From: Sva-07 sp963716095
GTDB lineage: Bacteria > Actinomycetota > Acidimicrobiia > Acidimicrobiales > Ilumatobacteraceae
Direction: 5' to 3'
DNA length: 64,000 bases
NCBI GenBank assembly: GCA_963716095.1
Contig: CAVQSV010000023.1
Location: forward strand, 124,001 to 188,000
The notes below the pieces were generated by a model. It saw nothing but the letters and a program-made list of their open reading frames with translations, made no database searches and was not told where the DNA came from. Every line of letters begins with the position of its first letter. Position 1 is the stretch's first letter. Position numbers and translations under genes: made by a program. Shown in pieces: positions 33,969 to 41,788 of this stretch.

Positions 33969-36900
33969 GCGAACGCGATCCGCAGCGGTGGAGCCGATTC
34001 GCGCTCTCGGTGCTGGCGTTGCTCGCACTCGGCGTTGCCGCACCGATCGGACTGATCGCCGCTGCTCGTTCACGGTTCGGTTCGGCAAACCCGTTGTCGG
34101 GCGCCGACCCACCGTGGCGATGGGGTTCTGACCAGGTCGGCGATGCGATCACCGGGCCGATCGCCGACGACACCGTGATCGATGGGATCATCCGGCTCAG
34201 CCTGTGCGTGGTGTGGGTCGCACTGGCCGTGATCGTGGTGACCACGCTCGCCGAAGTGGTGCACGCCGTGCGCCATCACGGACTCGGATTGCCGGACATC
34301 CGGGGCGTGGGCTGGGCGCAGCGGATGGCGCGGTTCATCGCAGTCGGACTCGTGGCGGTGCTGCCGCTGATGACCTCATCGACGTCGCTGGCGTCGACGC
34401 TCGACGCCAGGGCAGTCGCCGCCGCATCGACCGACCCACCGATCCCCTCGCCCTTCGGCGCATCGGTCGGCACCCGCAACACCCCAACGGCAGCACCGTC
34501 GCGTGCGGAGTCGACGTCGACTCCATCGACCAACGCAGCCATCCGACGCGTCCACGTGGTGGCACCGGGCGAGTCGATCTACTCGATCGCCGTCGATCTC
34601 GCGGCCGGCGACTCGTCGCGGGTACTCGACATCGCCGACGAACTCATCGATGCCAACGTCGGCGCGGTGATGCCGGGTGGTCAACGTTTCACGAACCCCG
34701 CCTACATCGAGGCCGGCTGGCAACTGCAGATCCCCACCGACATCGCCGATTCGCGTGCTGACGACGATGGGAGTGGCCCGGTCGCCGTCGCAGCGACCTA
34801 CACCGTGGAAGATGGCGACACGCTGTGGGACATCGCCGACGAGCAGCTCGGCGATCCGGCGGCGTGGCCCGAGATCTGGGAACGCAACGCCGGCGACGAC
34901 ATGGGTGGCGGGAGGACCTTCGATGATCCCGACCTGATCCTGCCGGGCTGGGAACTCGAACTCGACGACGCCGAACCGGCAACGGCGCCGCCACCACCAC
35001 CACCACCGGCCCCGGTGTCGACAACGGGTCCGGACGATTCGGAGGACGAGCCGAGTTCGACGCCTGCCGAGGAGACCGCTCGCAACGTCCACACCCACGA
35101 CGTCGACGCCCACGACGCTGCTGCCACGGTCGACACCGCAGCGCGCACCGACATCGACGTCGACGGGCCGCTCCCCCTCACCCCGACGACCGCTGCCACG
35201 TCAACCGCACCCGCCACGACGACTGCGAACACCAGCCCGGCCACGACCAGCACGGCGCCTGGCGCGGCCGCCGGCGGTGCCGGTTCGCAGGATCCGAGCA
35301 CCGATGCGCCATCGCCGGGCGCACCATCGCCGATCCGTCTCGAACATGCAGCGTTGGTGGCAGCCGGTCTGCTCGCGCTGGTGGGGGTCCGCCGTCGCCA
35401 ACGCCTGCGTTCCGCGATGCCGCGGCATCGCGTTCCGACACCTCGCGACGAGGTGACCAACACCGAGCGGCGGCTTCGCACGATCGACGCCGGCGAGCGG
35501 GTCCTCCGCGTCGATGTCGCCTGTCGAGCAGCAGCTCGGTCGTTGATCGGCGCCGACAGCCAGATTGGCTGGGTCGAGGTGTCGACCGACGGCGACGTCG
35601 ACGTGCGCCTGACCGCCTCGGCCACGCTGCCGTTGCCGTGGACCGGCGACGGGCAGCTGTGGCGACTCGGTGCGGAGGTGCCCATCGAGATGCTGAGCGA
35701 CGATGCCCGCCAGGTCGGCCAGCCGTGCGTTGCCCTCGTCCAGCTCGGCATCACCTCGGCCGGGAGTGAGCTGCTGGTCGACCTGGAGGCGTGCGGTGTG
35801 CTCACGATCGCTGCACGGCCCGAGCTGGCCGACGAGGTGGTCACCGCCCTCGCCACCGCAGTGGCATCGTCGCAGTTCGCCGAGGTCGCTCACCTCGTCG
35901 CCGTGTCGGTGCCCGAGACAGCGTTGCTGCACCACCGCAACGCTCACATCACGGGATCGGCTGATGCAGCGGTGGAGTTGGCGTGCTCGCTCGCGGGCAG
36001 CACGGCGCTGAACGAACGCTCCTCGTTCGATCTGCGCTCGCTGCGCACCGGCGGCGAGATGTGGGAGCCAGCGGTCGTCTTGCTGCGCTCGGCCGACGGT
36101 GGCGCCGACGCGGCGCAGGATGGCCGCCTTCCTGGCGCCGGTCACGGCCTGGCCATCGTGCTGGCCGACGACCAGGCCGAGACCCCCAGCCGCCTGGTCG
36201 GTCGTTCCGACGGATGGCAGCTCGAGGCGTTCGGTGGGTCGGTCGACCTGCTGCCGATCGGGGTGAGCGCTGATGAACTCGCGGACATCGGCGAGCTGCT
36301 CGTCGATGCCGACCGCACTCTCGAGCCGGTCGATCCGACCGACGAGATCCAGTGGGCCGACCAGCAGGACAGCGAGGCCGGGTCGCTCGATGCCGAAGAA
36401 CACGGCGGATCGGCTGACGCAGCAGTGCCCTTCGAGCCACGCCCGCACGAGATCGTGGTCGGCCTGCTCGGCGGGGTCGAGGTACACACCCGCACGGGGG
36501 AAGCGGGGAGCTTCGAACGATCGAAGACCGTCGAGTTGATCGCCTGGCTCACCACCCATCGCGACCGGGCGACCCGCACCGGCGCCCGCACCGCACTGTG
36601 GGACCTCGACGTGCGCGACGCCACGTTCGCCAACGTCGTGTCCGAAGCGCGGCGGGCGCTGGCTCGGTTGGTGCCTCCGCCCGACGGCGAGGAGTGGGTG
36701 GCTCGCACGCTCACCGACCAGCTGCCGGTGCACGATCTGGTCGTCACCGACGCCGAACTGGTCGAGGACCGCCTCGCCCATGCCCGCCTCCAGCCGCCCG
36801 GCCAAGCGCTCGAGACGCTGCGTCCTGCCGTCGAACTCGTGCGCGATCTGCCCTTTGCCGGCACCAGCTACCTGTGGCCCGACGCGGAAGGCATCACGTC

Positions 36901-37183
36901 GAATCTCGTGCTGCTGGCGATCAGCGCCACGGCCGAGTTCGCCGCTCATGCGCTGTCGCTCGGCGACACCGACGCCGTGTTCTGGGCCACCGGCAAGGGA
37001 CTGCGGGTGCTGCCGGGACACGAAGAGCTGATCGCGCTGCGGATGCAGGCGCACGCCCGCTCGGGCGATCTCGCCGGCGTGCGCCAGGAGTGGGAGTCGT
37101 ACGAGCGGGTGCTGGTGGCCGATGCCTGGTCCGACGGCGAACCCGCCCCCAAGATGCTCGCCCTGCGCCGCGAGCTGCTGTGA
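33965..37183 (+). CDS. Membrane protein with two LysM domains and a C-terminal BTAD (SARP-like) domain
   Basis: A 1072-aa protein. Order: helix at 12-32; helices at about 76-100 and 118-138; LysM 1 at about 194-258 (HVVAPGESIYSIAVDLAAG); LysM 2 at about 278-335 (YTVEDGDTLWDIADEQLG); a Thr/Ala/Pro-rich linker; a helix at about 460-474; a long cytoplasmic-looking part; and from about 828 a winged-helix plus BTAD region (FERSKTVELIAWLTTHR, then TPR-like helices). LysM binds peptidoglycan; BTAD is typical of SARP transcription activators. It is the last gene of the Tad operon. It might report wall or pilus state to transcription or act as scaffold; this is inference. Confidence 0.8.
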   Translation: MSERDPQRWSRFALSVLALLALGVAAPIGLIAAARSRFGSANPLSGADPPWRWGSDQVGDAITGPIADDTVIDGIIRLSLCVVWVALAVIVVTTLAEVVHAVRHHGLGLPDIRGVGWAQRMARFIAVGLVAVLPLMTSSTSLASTLDARAVAAASTDPPIPSPFGASVGTRNTPTAAPSRAESTSTPSTNAAIRRVHVVAPGESIYSIAVDLAAGDSSRVLDIADELIDANVGAVMPGGQRFTNPAYIEAGWQLQIPTDIADSRADDDGSGPVAVAATYTVEDGDTLWDIADEQLGDPAAWPEIWERNAGDDMGGGRTFDDPDLILPGWELELDDAEPATAPPPPPPPAPVSTTGPDDSEDEPSSTPAEETARNVHTHDVDAHDAAATVDTAARTDIDVDGPLPLTPTTAATSTAPATTTANTSPATTSTAPGAAAGGAGSQDPSTDAPSPGAPSPIRLEHAALVAAGLLALVGVRRRQRLRSAMPRHRVPTPRDEVTNTERRLRTIDAGERVLRVDVACRAAARSLIGADSQIGWVEVSTDGDVDVRLTASATLPLPWTGDGQLWRLGAEVPIEMLSDDARQVGQPCVALVQLGITSAGSELLVDLEACGVLTIAARPELADEVVTALATAVASSQFAEVAHLVAVSVPETALLHHRNAHITGSADAAVELACSLAGSTALNERSSFDLRSLRTGGEMWEPAVVLLRSADGGADAAQDGRLPGAGHGLAIVLADDQAETPSRLVGRSDGWQLEAFGGSVDLLPIGVSADELADIGELLVDADRTLEPVDPTDEIQWADQQDSEAGSLDAEEHGGSADAAVPFEPRPHEIVVGLLGGVEVHTRTGEAGSFERSKTVELIAWLTTHRDRATRTGARTALWDLDVRDATFANVVSEARRALARLVPPPDGEEWVARTLTDQLPVHDLVVTDAELVEDRLAHARLQPPGQALETLRPAVELVRDLPFAGTSYLWPDAEGITSNLVLLAISATAEFAAHALSLGDTDAVFWATGKGLRVLPGHEELIALRMQAHARSGDLAGVRQEWESYERVLVADAWSDGEPAPKMLALRRELL

Positions 37184-37184
37184 C

Positions 37185-37205
37185 GATTGGTGTCTGACAC
37201 CAATC
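37185..37205. repeat. GGTGTC-core palindrome, copy 2
   Basis: GATTGGTGTC-T-GACACCAATC, a perfect 21-bp palindrome two bases after the stop of the LysM-BTAD gene. It shares the 13-bp core with 3763-3797 and 37856-37890. Here it lies between genes on the same strand, so it may end the Tad transcript. Confidence 0.7.
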
Positions 37206-37269
37206 CACATCGCGAAACGTTCGGTGAACCGGGCCCGGTCGGCCGTTTGCGGCGACCAGACTGGGCGAC

Positions 37270-37854
37270 ATGCGATTTCCTCGTTCGAATCGATCACGCC
37301 TCGCCGCCGCATCGGTCGGCGCCGTGCTGGTGTTCGCTGCCTGTGGCGGAGGTGACTCGTCGAGCGAGTCGAGCGGCAGCACGCTGCCGGCGCCGCCCGA
37401 TGTGGTCGAGCTCGACCCGGCGGCCGACACCGCCGCAAATCAGATTCCCGACGTGGTCGTCGACGACGTGATCAACGGCAACAAGGTCAACCTGCGCAAC
37501 GTGGCGCCGGCCGACACCGCGATCCTGTTGTGGATGTACGCACCGCATTGACCCACCTGCCGGTCGGAAGCACCCGACGTCGAGCAGTTCGCTCGAGCAC
37601 ACGAATCAGAAATCGAAGTCATCGGCCTCGGCACCCAGGACAGCCTGGAAGAAGCCCGGGAGTTCGTCGAGGACCGCGGCACCACGTTCACGATGCTGTG
37701 GGACGAGTCGTTCGAGTCGTGGATCGAACTCGGTGTGAGTTCGCAGCCCACCGCGATCCTGTTGACGCCGGACGGCACGATCATCACCGGCTGGGTCGGC
37801 CGGTTCCCCGAGGACGAAGTCCTCGAACTCGCCGCCCAGTACACCGCCGGCTGA
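37270..37854 (+). CDS. Thioredoxin-like lipoprotein with in-frame UGA at the active site (selenoprotein candidate)
   Basis: The ATG at 37270 starts a lipoprotein signal (VLVFAACGGGD). The frame runs to TGA at 37549-37551 and then continues in the same frame to the stop at 37852-37854: 194 residues if UGA is read. The UGA falls in ILLWMYAPH-U-PTCRSEAPDVEQF, exactly at the first Cys of the TlpA/ResA-type C-x-x-C (Sec94, Cys97). Downstream parts are typical of the family (FTMLWDESFESW, SSQPTAILLTPDG). A hairpin TCGAGC-AGTTC-GCTCGA starts 28 nt after the UGA with G at loop position 2. Alternatives are a nonsense mutation or a sequence error. selA/B/C/D are not in this window. Confidence 0.6.
37580..37596 (+). 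promoter_or_regulatory. SECIS-like hairpin after the in-frame UGA
   Basis: A 6-bp stem, TCGAGC with GCTCGA, and the loop AGTTC begin 28 nt after the UGA; the loop starts 34 nt after it. This falls within the spacing described for bacterial SECIS elements (loop about 16-37 nt from UGA, a G among the first two loop bases). A second hairpin, GTCGG/CCGAC, lies between (37563-37578). In GC-rich DNA such stems arise often by chance. Confidence 0.35.
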
Positions 37855-37855
37855 C

Positions 37856-37890
37856 CCGTTACTCGCGGTGTCTGACACCATGAGTAACGG
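37856..37890. repeat. GGTGTC-core palindrome, copy 3
   Basis: Outer arms CCGTTACTC and GAGTAACGG and the core GGTGTC-T-GACACC pair with one mismatch and one G-T pair between them. It lies exactly between the stop of the thioredoxin-like gene and the stop of the convergent pilin gene, which fits a two-way terminator. Confidence 0.7.
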
Positions 37891-38228
37891 CTACGCGCAG
37901 GGTTCGCCGTTGGTGGTGGCGGTGCCGTCGGCGGCGAGGTCGAAGTAGGTGGAGACCTGCTTGAGCATGCCGACGTCGACGAGGATACAGCTCGTAGCGA
38001 TCGTCGCTGGTGCCGAGCGCCGGCACCTCGTCGAGGCGTTCCTGGGCCATGTAGGCGTCTGCTGCGGTTTCGAGGGTGCGCTCGTCGCCGGCGCAGGCGC
38101 TCTCCTGGCCTCGATCGGTGACGCCGCGAACGGTGAACACCACGACCACCGACAGGATCCCGAGGATCACGATGACCACGAGGATCTCCACGATCGTGAA
38201 GCCTCGGTCGGCTCGGGGAGTGGTGCAT
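37891..38228 (-). CDS. Type IV prepilin (two apparent +1 frameshifts)
   Basis: The class III signal is GFTIVEILVVIVILGIL, with Gly-1, Phe+1 and Glu+5, followed by SVVVVFTVRGVTDRGQESAC. The start (MHHSPSR) is in another frame from the signal; removing one base near 38206 gives SRRGFTIVE. Near the end, removing one base at 37984 restores LVDVGMLKQVSTYFDLAADG and a final two-cysteine pilin end (GEPCA). With both corrections the product is 111 aa. It is very similar to the neighbour at 38383-38741, so the two are a tandem pilin pair of the type IV system whose motors follow. Confidence 0.7.
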
Positions 38229-38291
38229 TTCGTTCACGACAATTGCATCGGCGGCAGCGGTGCGGTCACGAGTCAAGAAGCGCGCAAGGAA

Positions 38292-38310
38292 CCGTCGCAC
38301 GATGCGACGG
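38292..38310. terminator. Hairpin between the two pilin genes
   Basis: CCGTCGCA and TGCGACGG are exact complements around CGA. On the minus strand it follows the stronger terminator at 38320-38347 and a TTTTC run, so the two form a tandem stop after the upstream pilin. Confidence 0.5.
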
Positions 38311-38319
38311 GAAAACGAC

Positions 38320-38347
38320 GAAGACCCCGCCCGAAGGCGGGGTCTTC
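38320..38347 (-). terminator. Strong terminator after the upstream pilin gene
   Basis: A perfect 12-bp stem, GAAGACCCCGCC with GGCGGGGTCTTC, has a stable CGAA tetraloop (TTCG on the minus strand). Downstream on the minus strand comes GTCGTTTTCC. It lies 35 nt after the pilin stop at 38383 and suggests that the major pilin has its own transcript. Confidence 0.8.
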
Positions 38348-38382
38348 GATCAAGTTGTTGCTACTGGTTCGTCAGTGACGAA

Positions 38383-38741
38383 TCAGGCGCACGCACCGAC
38401 CGCCACGGGCGTAGGTAGCTCGCCGGCGGCGGTCGCGTCGACGACGGTGAAGTTCGCCGGGGCGTCCTTCGAGCATCGTCGCGGCGTCGTTCAGGCGAGC
38501 CGGACGTCGGTGGCCGACGCAGACGAGCTCGTCGCTCGCCGGACCGGGTCACGCTGCTCCTGGGCGTAGAACGCCTCGATGCCGTGTCCAGCGTGCGCTG
38601 GTCGACTGCACAGGCGTTCTCCTGACCACGGTCGGTGATGCCGCGGACGGCGAACACGGTGACGGTGGCGAGGATGCCGAGGATGACGATGACGATGAGG
38701 AGCTCCACCAGGGTGAAGCCTTTGTCCTGCTTGTTGTTCAT
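38383..38741 (-). CDS. Type IV major prepilin (three apparent indels)
   Basis: The N-terminus MNNKQDKGFTLVELLIVIVILG is a textbook class III signal (Gly-1, Phe+1, Glu+5). The signal and the N-terminal helix are intact (to VDQRTLDTA). Then the frame breaks three times: one base missing near 38581, one missing near 38543, and one extra at 38467. With these corrected the protein reads IEAFYAQEQRDPVPASDELV, later DAPANFTVVDATAAG, and ends GACA, 119 aa. A strong ribosome site (GGAAGGAA) precedes the ATG. The leader carries a long hairpin (38781-38822). High expression is likely from the ribosome site and terminator. Confidence 0.7.
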
Positions 38742-38780
38742 TTGAGTAGTTCCTTCCGCTCTTTGGTTGGTGCTCCCGGA

Positions 38781-38822
38781 GGAGCTGTTGTCTCACGAGT
38801 GCGCTCCGTGAGATTCAGCTCC
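38781..38822 (-). promoter_or_regulatory. Long two-part hairpin in the pilin leader
   Basis: Outer arms GGAGCTG and CAGCTCC, inner arms TCTCACG and CGTGAGA. It lies about 40 nt upstream of the pilin ATG on the minus strand and might stabilise the mRNA or act as an operator. Confidence 0.45.
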
Positions 38823-38871
38823 CGTTGCGCAGTTGTTTCTTCGGTCTCTCAGCGCCGACCTTGAGTGGAAG

Positions 38872-38887
38872 TTGGAAAATTTTCCAA
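38872..38887. promoter_or_regulatory. 16-bp AT-rich perfect palindrome between divergent pilin and coiled-coil genes
   Basis: TTGGAAAATTTTCCAA is a perfect dyad and stands out in a GC-rich genome. The 253-bp region 38742-38994 lies between the pilin gene (minus) and the coiled-coil gene (plus) and must hold both promoters. A dimeric regulator site is a fair guess; the regulator is unknown. Confidence 0.5.
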
Positions 38888-38994
38888 AGATCAACTCCGT
38901 CTCAGCGAGGCCTCAAGACGGCGGCAAGTCGCGCCGATGGACCTACAAGCGCATGCAGCGGGCGGCGCACCTCACTACCGCAAGAGGGCATCAC

Positions 38995-39651
38995 ATGTTC
39001 GGCAAGACACGCGACATCAACGACACGCTCGACTCGAGCGCCATCGACGAGTTCTTCGGCGACGAAGCCGCCGCAGAGAACACCGTCGAGATCCACGACC
39101 TGCGCGACCGTGTCGAACAGGTCGAGTCGCAGATCAGCAGCCAGTTCACCTCGCTGGCCACCTACGCCCAGATCGCACAGGAGCAAGTGGAGCTCGCCCG
39201 GTCGGAGGCACGTGCCACCACCGAGCGCACCGAGCAGCGCCTCACCTCGCTGATCGAACGCGAGCGCGCCGACCGCATCACCGCCTTCACCGGCGAGGCA
39301 CCCGAAGGCTCACCCGACACCGCATCACGCCTCGACGCGCTCGAGCAGTCGGTCGCCCGCATCCAGAAGGGCCTCGACGACTGCCGCCAGCAGCAGAAGG
39401 AACTCGCCGTGGCGATCACCACCATGTTCGACCGCCTCGCTCCGCCACCCGCACCCGCGCCAGCACCCGCACCCCCCGCAGCCCGCTGCCAGCCGCCGAC
39501 TACTCGTGCGCTCCCCGCCCCGCCGGCACCGGAGGCGCCGTCCTCGTTCGACGCACCGGCAGCACCCGCGTGCAGCCGGCTCGGAACTCGACGCTCCGGC
39601 CGACGGCACCTGGACGAGGGCCCGATCAGCGGCCTCACCCTCAACGGCTGA
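38995..39651 (+). CDS. Coiled-coil protein with Pro/Ala-rich C-terminus
   Basis: A 218-aa protein. It starts MFGKTRDINDTLDSSAIDEF after a ribosome site AGAGGG. Residues of about 30-145 form a charged helix rich in Gln and Glu (DLRDRVEQVESQISSQFTSL, ERTEQRLTSLIERERADR), then a Pro-Ala tail, ending GPISGLTLNG. One missing base near 39615 may have altered the reading shortly before this end. There are no membrane helices. It resembles in style the longer coiled-coil protein at 45640, and both flank the type IV pilus genes. Function unknown; a polar or assembly scaffold is possible. Confidence 0.6.
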   Translation: MFGKTRDINDTLDSSAIDEFFGDEAAAENTVEIHDLRDRVEQVESQISSQFTSLATYAQIAQEQVELARSEARATTERTEQRLTSLIERERADRITAFTGEAPEGSPDTASRLDALEQSVARIQKGLDDCRQQQKELAVAITTMFDRLAPPPAPAPAPAPPAARCQPPTTRALPAPPAPEAPSSFDAPAAPACSRLGTRRSGRRHLDEGPISGLTLNG

Positions 39652-39711
39652 GCCGCTTCGCTCCTGAACCTGAACCCCAACGGGTCTCACGTTGCATCGG
39701 TACGCGATGCG

Positions 39712-39730
39712 TGTCCCGGACACCGGGACA
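39712..39730. terminator. Hairpin between convergent genes
   Basis: TGTCCCGG and CCGGGACA are exact complements around ACA, placed between the convergent coiled-coil and DUF429 genes. A weaker stem (GCATCG/CGATGC) precedes it. Probably a bidirectional terminator. Confidence 0.55.
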
Positions 39731-39770
39731 GCTCGCGCACTGATCGTGCAGGAGACGGGCCGACAGCTGG

Positions 39771-40487
39771 TCAGCGGATGATTTCCATGCGCATGCCGGT
39801 CTCGTCCCAGAACGGGTCGAGCGGCATCCGGCTGATCGCCCGGCCCGACGCACGTCGGGCGGTGAACAGCAGCGCACCGGCCTGCAGCATGTGCACCGAC
39901 GCCGCGCCGTCGGGCGGCGTCCGGGTGACCACGTCGTCGACGCCCGGGAGGCGCTCACGGATCAACTCCAGCCGCTCGAGGCGGCCGTCCTCGTGATACG
40001 GCGACGTCTTCAACGGCTCGTCGCTGTTCATCGCCGTGAACGACACGTCGGGGTTCGCCGAGAAGAAGCTGCGGGAGTGATACGGCTGCAGTTCGCGCTC
40101 GGCCTCGCGCAGCCAGCGCAGGCGGCGCTGATCGTGCCTGGTCATCCACGGCTCGAGACGGGCCGCCTCGGCGTTCGACGCGTGGACCGCCTCGCGAGAC
40201 GGTGTACCGGCGATCCCGGCAATCCGCGGCCAGCCGACGTACTCACGCGCTTCGCGGTCGCACGGCCGGTACTGGCCCGACGGTGTGTCGAACCAGCCCA
40301 TCGGCACGTTGATCGCCGCCGCTTCGAACGTCGGCCGGAAGTCGAGCACCTCGAACAGCTTGGGCAGCACGAACGCGTCCTCGGCGGCGACGGTGATGCC
40401 CGACAGACGCGCGGGCAACACCAGCCAGCCGCCGGGACACGGCGTGACGCCGGCGAGGTTCTTGTACGGGTTCTTCTTGACGACCAC
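39771..40487 (-). CDS. DUF429 family protein (predicted RNase H-like nuclease)
   Basis: A 238-aa protein. The N-terminal CPGGWLVLP segment and INVPMGWFDTPSGQYRPCDREAR correspond to the DUF429 family (an RNase H-like fold predicted nuclease); HASNAEAARLEPWMTRHDQR and the C-terminal FWDETGMRMEIIR also fit. Usually the first motif reads GxDGCPGGW; here the first Asp is not seen (AGVTPCPGG). The function is unproven in the family. The gene lies 24 nt downstream of pilT, same strand. Confidence 0.65.
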   Translation of the reverse strand: MVVKKNPYKNLAGVTPCPGGWLVLPARLSGITVAAEDAFVLPKLFEVLDFRPTFEAAAINVPMGWFDTPSGQYRPCDREAREYVGWPRIAGIAGTPSREAVHASNAEAARLEPWMTRHDQRRLRWLREAERELQPYHSRSFFSANPDVSFTAMNSDEPLKTSPYHEDGRLERLELIRERLPGVDDVVTRTPPDGAASVHMLQAGALLFTARRASGRAISRMPLDPFWDETGMRMEIIR

Positions 40488-40511
40488 GGCGACCTCCTCG
40501 ACCCGGACGAC

Positions 40512-41728
40512 TCAGGCGCCGTTGGAGCCGGCCGGAACCGGCGGAGGTGGCGGCGGCGCACCCGGAGTCGACACCGGTTCGCCGCCATAGGTGCCCGAAC
40601 CCGACGAGCCGGCCTGACCGGACGACAGGGTGGAGTGGGCGCCCATCTGCGCGCGTGCCGTGGCGATCTGCGCCTGCACTTCCTTCGGGTACTGGCTGCC
40701 CTGCCATCGCGGTGTCGATGTCGATCAACCCGGCCGCCACGAGGCGGGCGAGGTCCATCTCGATCGTCTGCATGCCTTCGGCGGCTCCGGTGGAGATCAT
40801 GTTGCGCATCTGGCGCGACTTGCCTTCACGCACGAGGTTGCGGATCGCCTCGTTGGCGACCATCACCTCGTAGGCGGCGACACGGCCACCGCCGATCGAC
40901 GGCATCAGACGCTGGGAGATGACACCCTGCAGCGCGCCGGCGAGCATGATCTGGATCTGGTCGCGGCGCTCCGACGGGAACACGTCGATGATGCGGTCGA
41001 GCGCCTGGGCGGCGTCGTTGGTGTGCAGCGTGGCGAACACCAGGTGGCCGGTCTCGGCGAGCGACAGCGAGATCTGGATCGAGTCGAGGTCGCGCATCTC
41101 ACCGAGCAGCACCACGTCGGGGTCTTCACGCAGCGCGCTGCGCAGACCGTCGTTGAACGACTCGACGTCGGTGCCGACCTCGCGCTGGTTGACCATGGCG
41201 GTCTTGTGGTGGTGCATGTACTCCACCGGGTCTTCGATGGTGAGGATGTGCACCGGCTTGGTGTCGTTGATGCGGTCGATCATCGCCGCCAACGTGGTCG
41301 ACTTGCCCGAACCGGTCGGGCCCACCACCAGCACGATGCCGTAGGGCTTGTTGAGCAGCGTGGTACACGCTGCCGGCGCACCGAGCTCTTCGAGGGTTCG
41401 CACACGGAACGGCACGACGCGAAGCGCCAGTGCCAGGTTCCCGCGCTGACGGAACGCGTTCGCACGGAATCGACCGACCCCGGGCAGACCGAACGAGAAG
41501 TCGACCTGCCGGTCACGGTTCAGCTCCTGCGAGCTTGCGCTCGTCGAGCAACGAGTAGACCATCCGGTCGACCTCTTCGTTGGCGAGCACGGGCACGTTC
41601 TCGAACGACACCAGCACGCCGTCGCGACGTGCGGTGGCCGGCCGACCCACCGTGAGGTGGAGGTCGGACGCCCCGGAATCGACGGTGGCCTTGAGCAATG
41701 CTTCGAGCATCGGATCTGGAATGGACAT
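40512..41728 (-). CDS. pilT: Type IV pilus retraction ATPase PilT (two apparent +1 frameshifts)
   Basis: The start MSIPDPMLEALLKATVDSGA and DLHLTVGRPATARRDG give the N-terminal domain. After an extra base at 41530 the frame continues with GPTGSGKSTTLAAMIDRIND (Walker A), IEDPVEYMH (Asp box), LLGEMRDLDSIQISLSLAE (Walker B) and FATLHTNDAAQALDRIIDVF (His box). A second extra base at 40701 restores GSQYPKEVQAQIATARAQMG and a Gly/Ser/Pro-rich tail. Corrected length is 404 aa. PilT disassembles pili for twitching and DNA uptake. It diverges from pilD. Confidence 0.88.
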
Positions 41729-41788
41729 GGTTGGCTAACCTCCCGCTCGGGCCAAAGCACGCCGTGCGGGCGAGGGCCGTTCTTGCTG

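Noticed and set aside
37530..37883. A separate ORF after the UGA in another frame as explanation of the thioredoxin-like gene
   Set aside because: Its product is Arg/His-rich and shares no motif; the C-x-x-C partner, the cis-Pro region and the natural end are in the same frame as the signal peptide.
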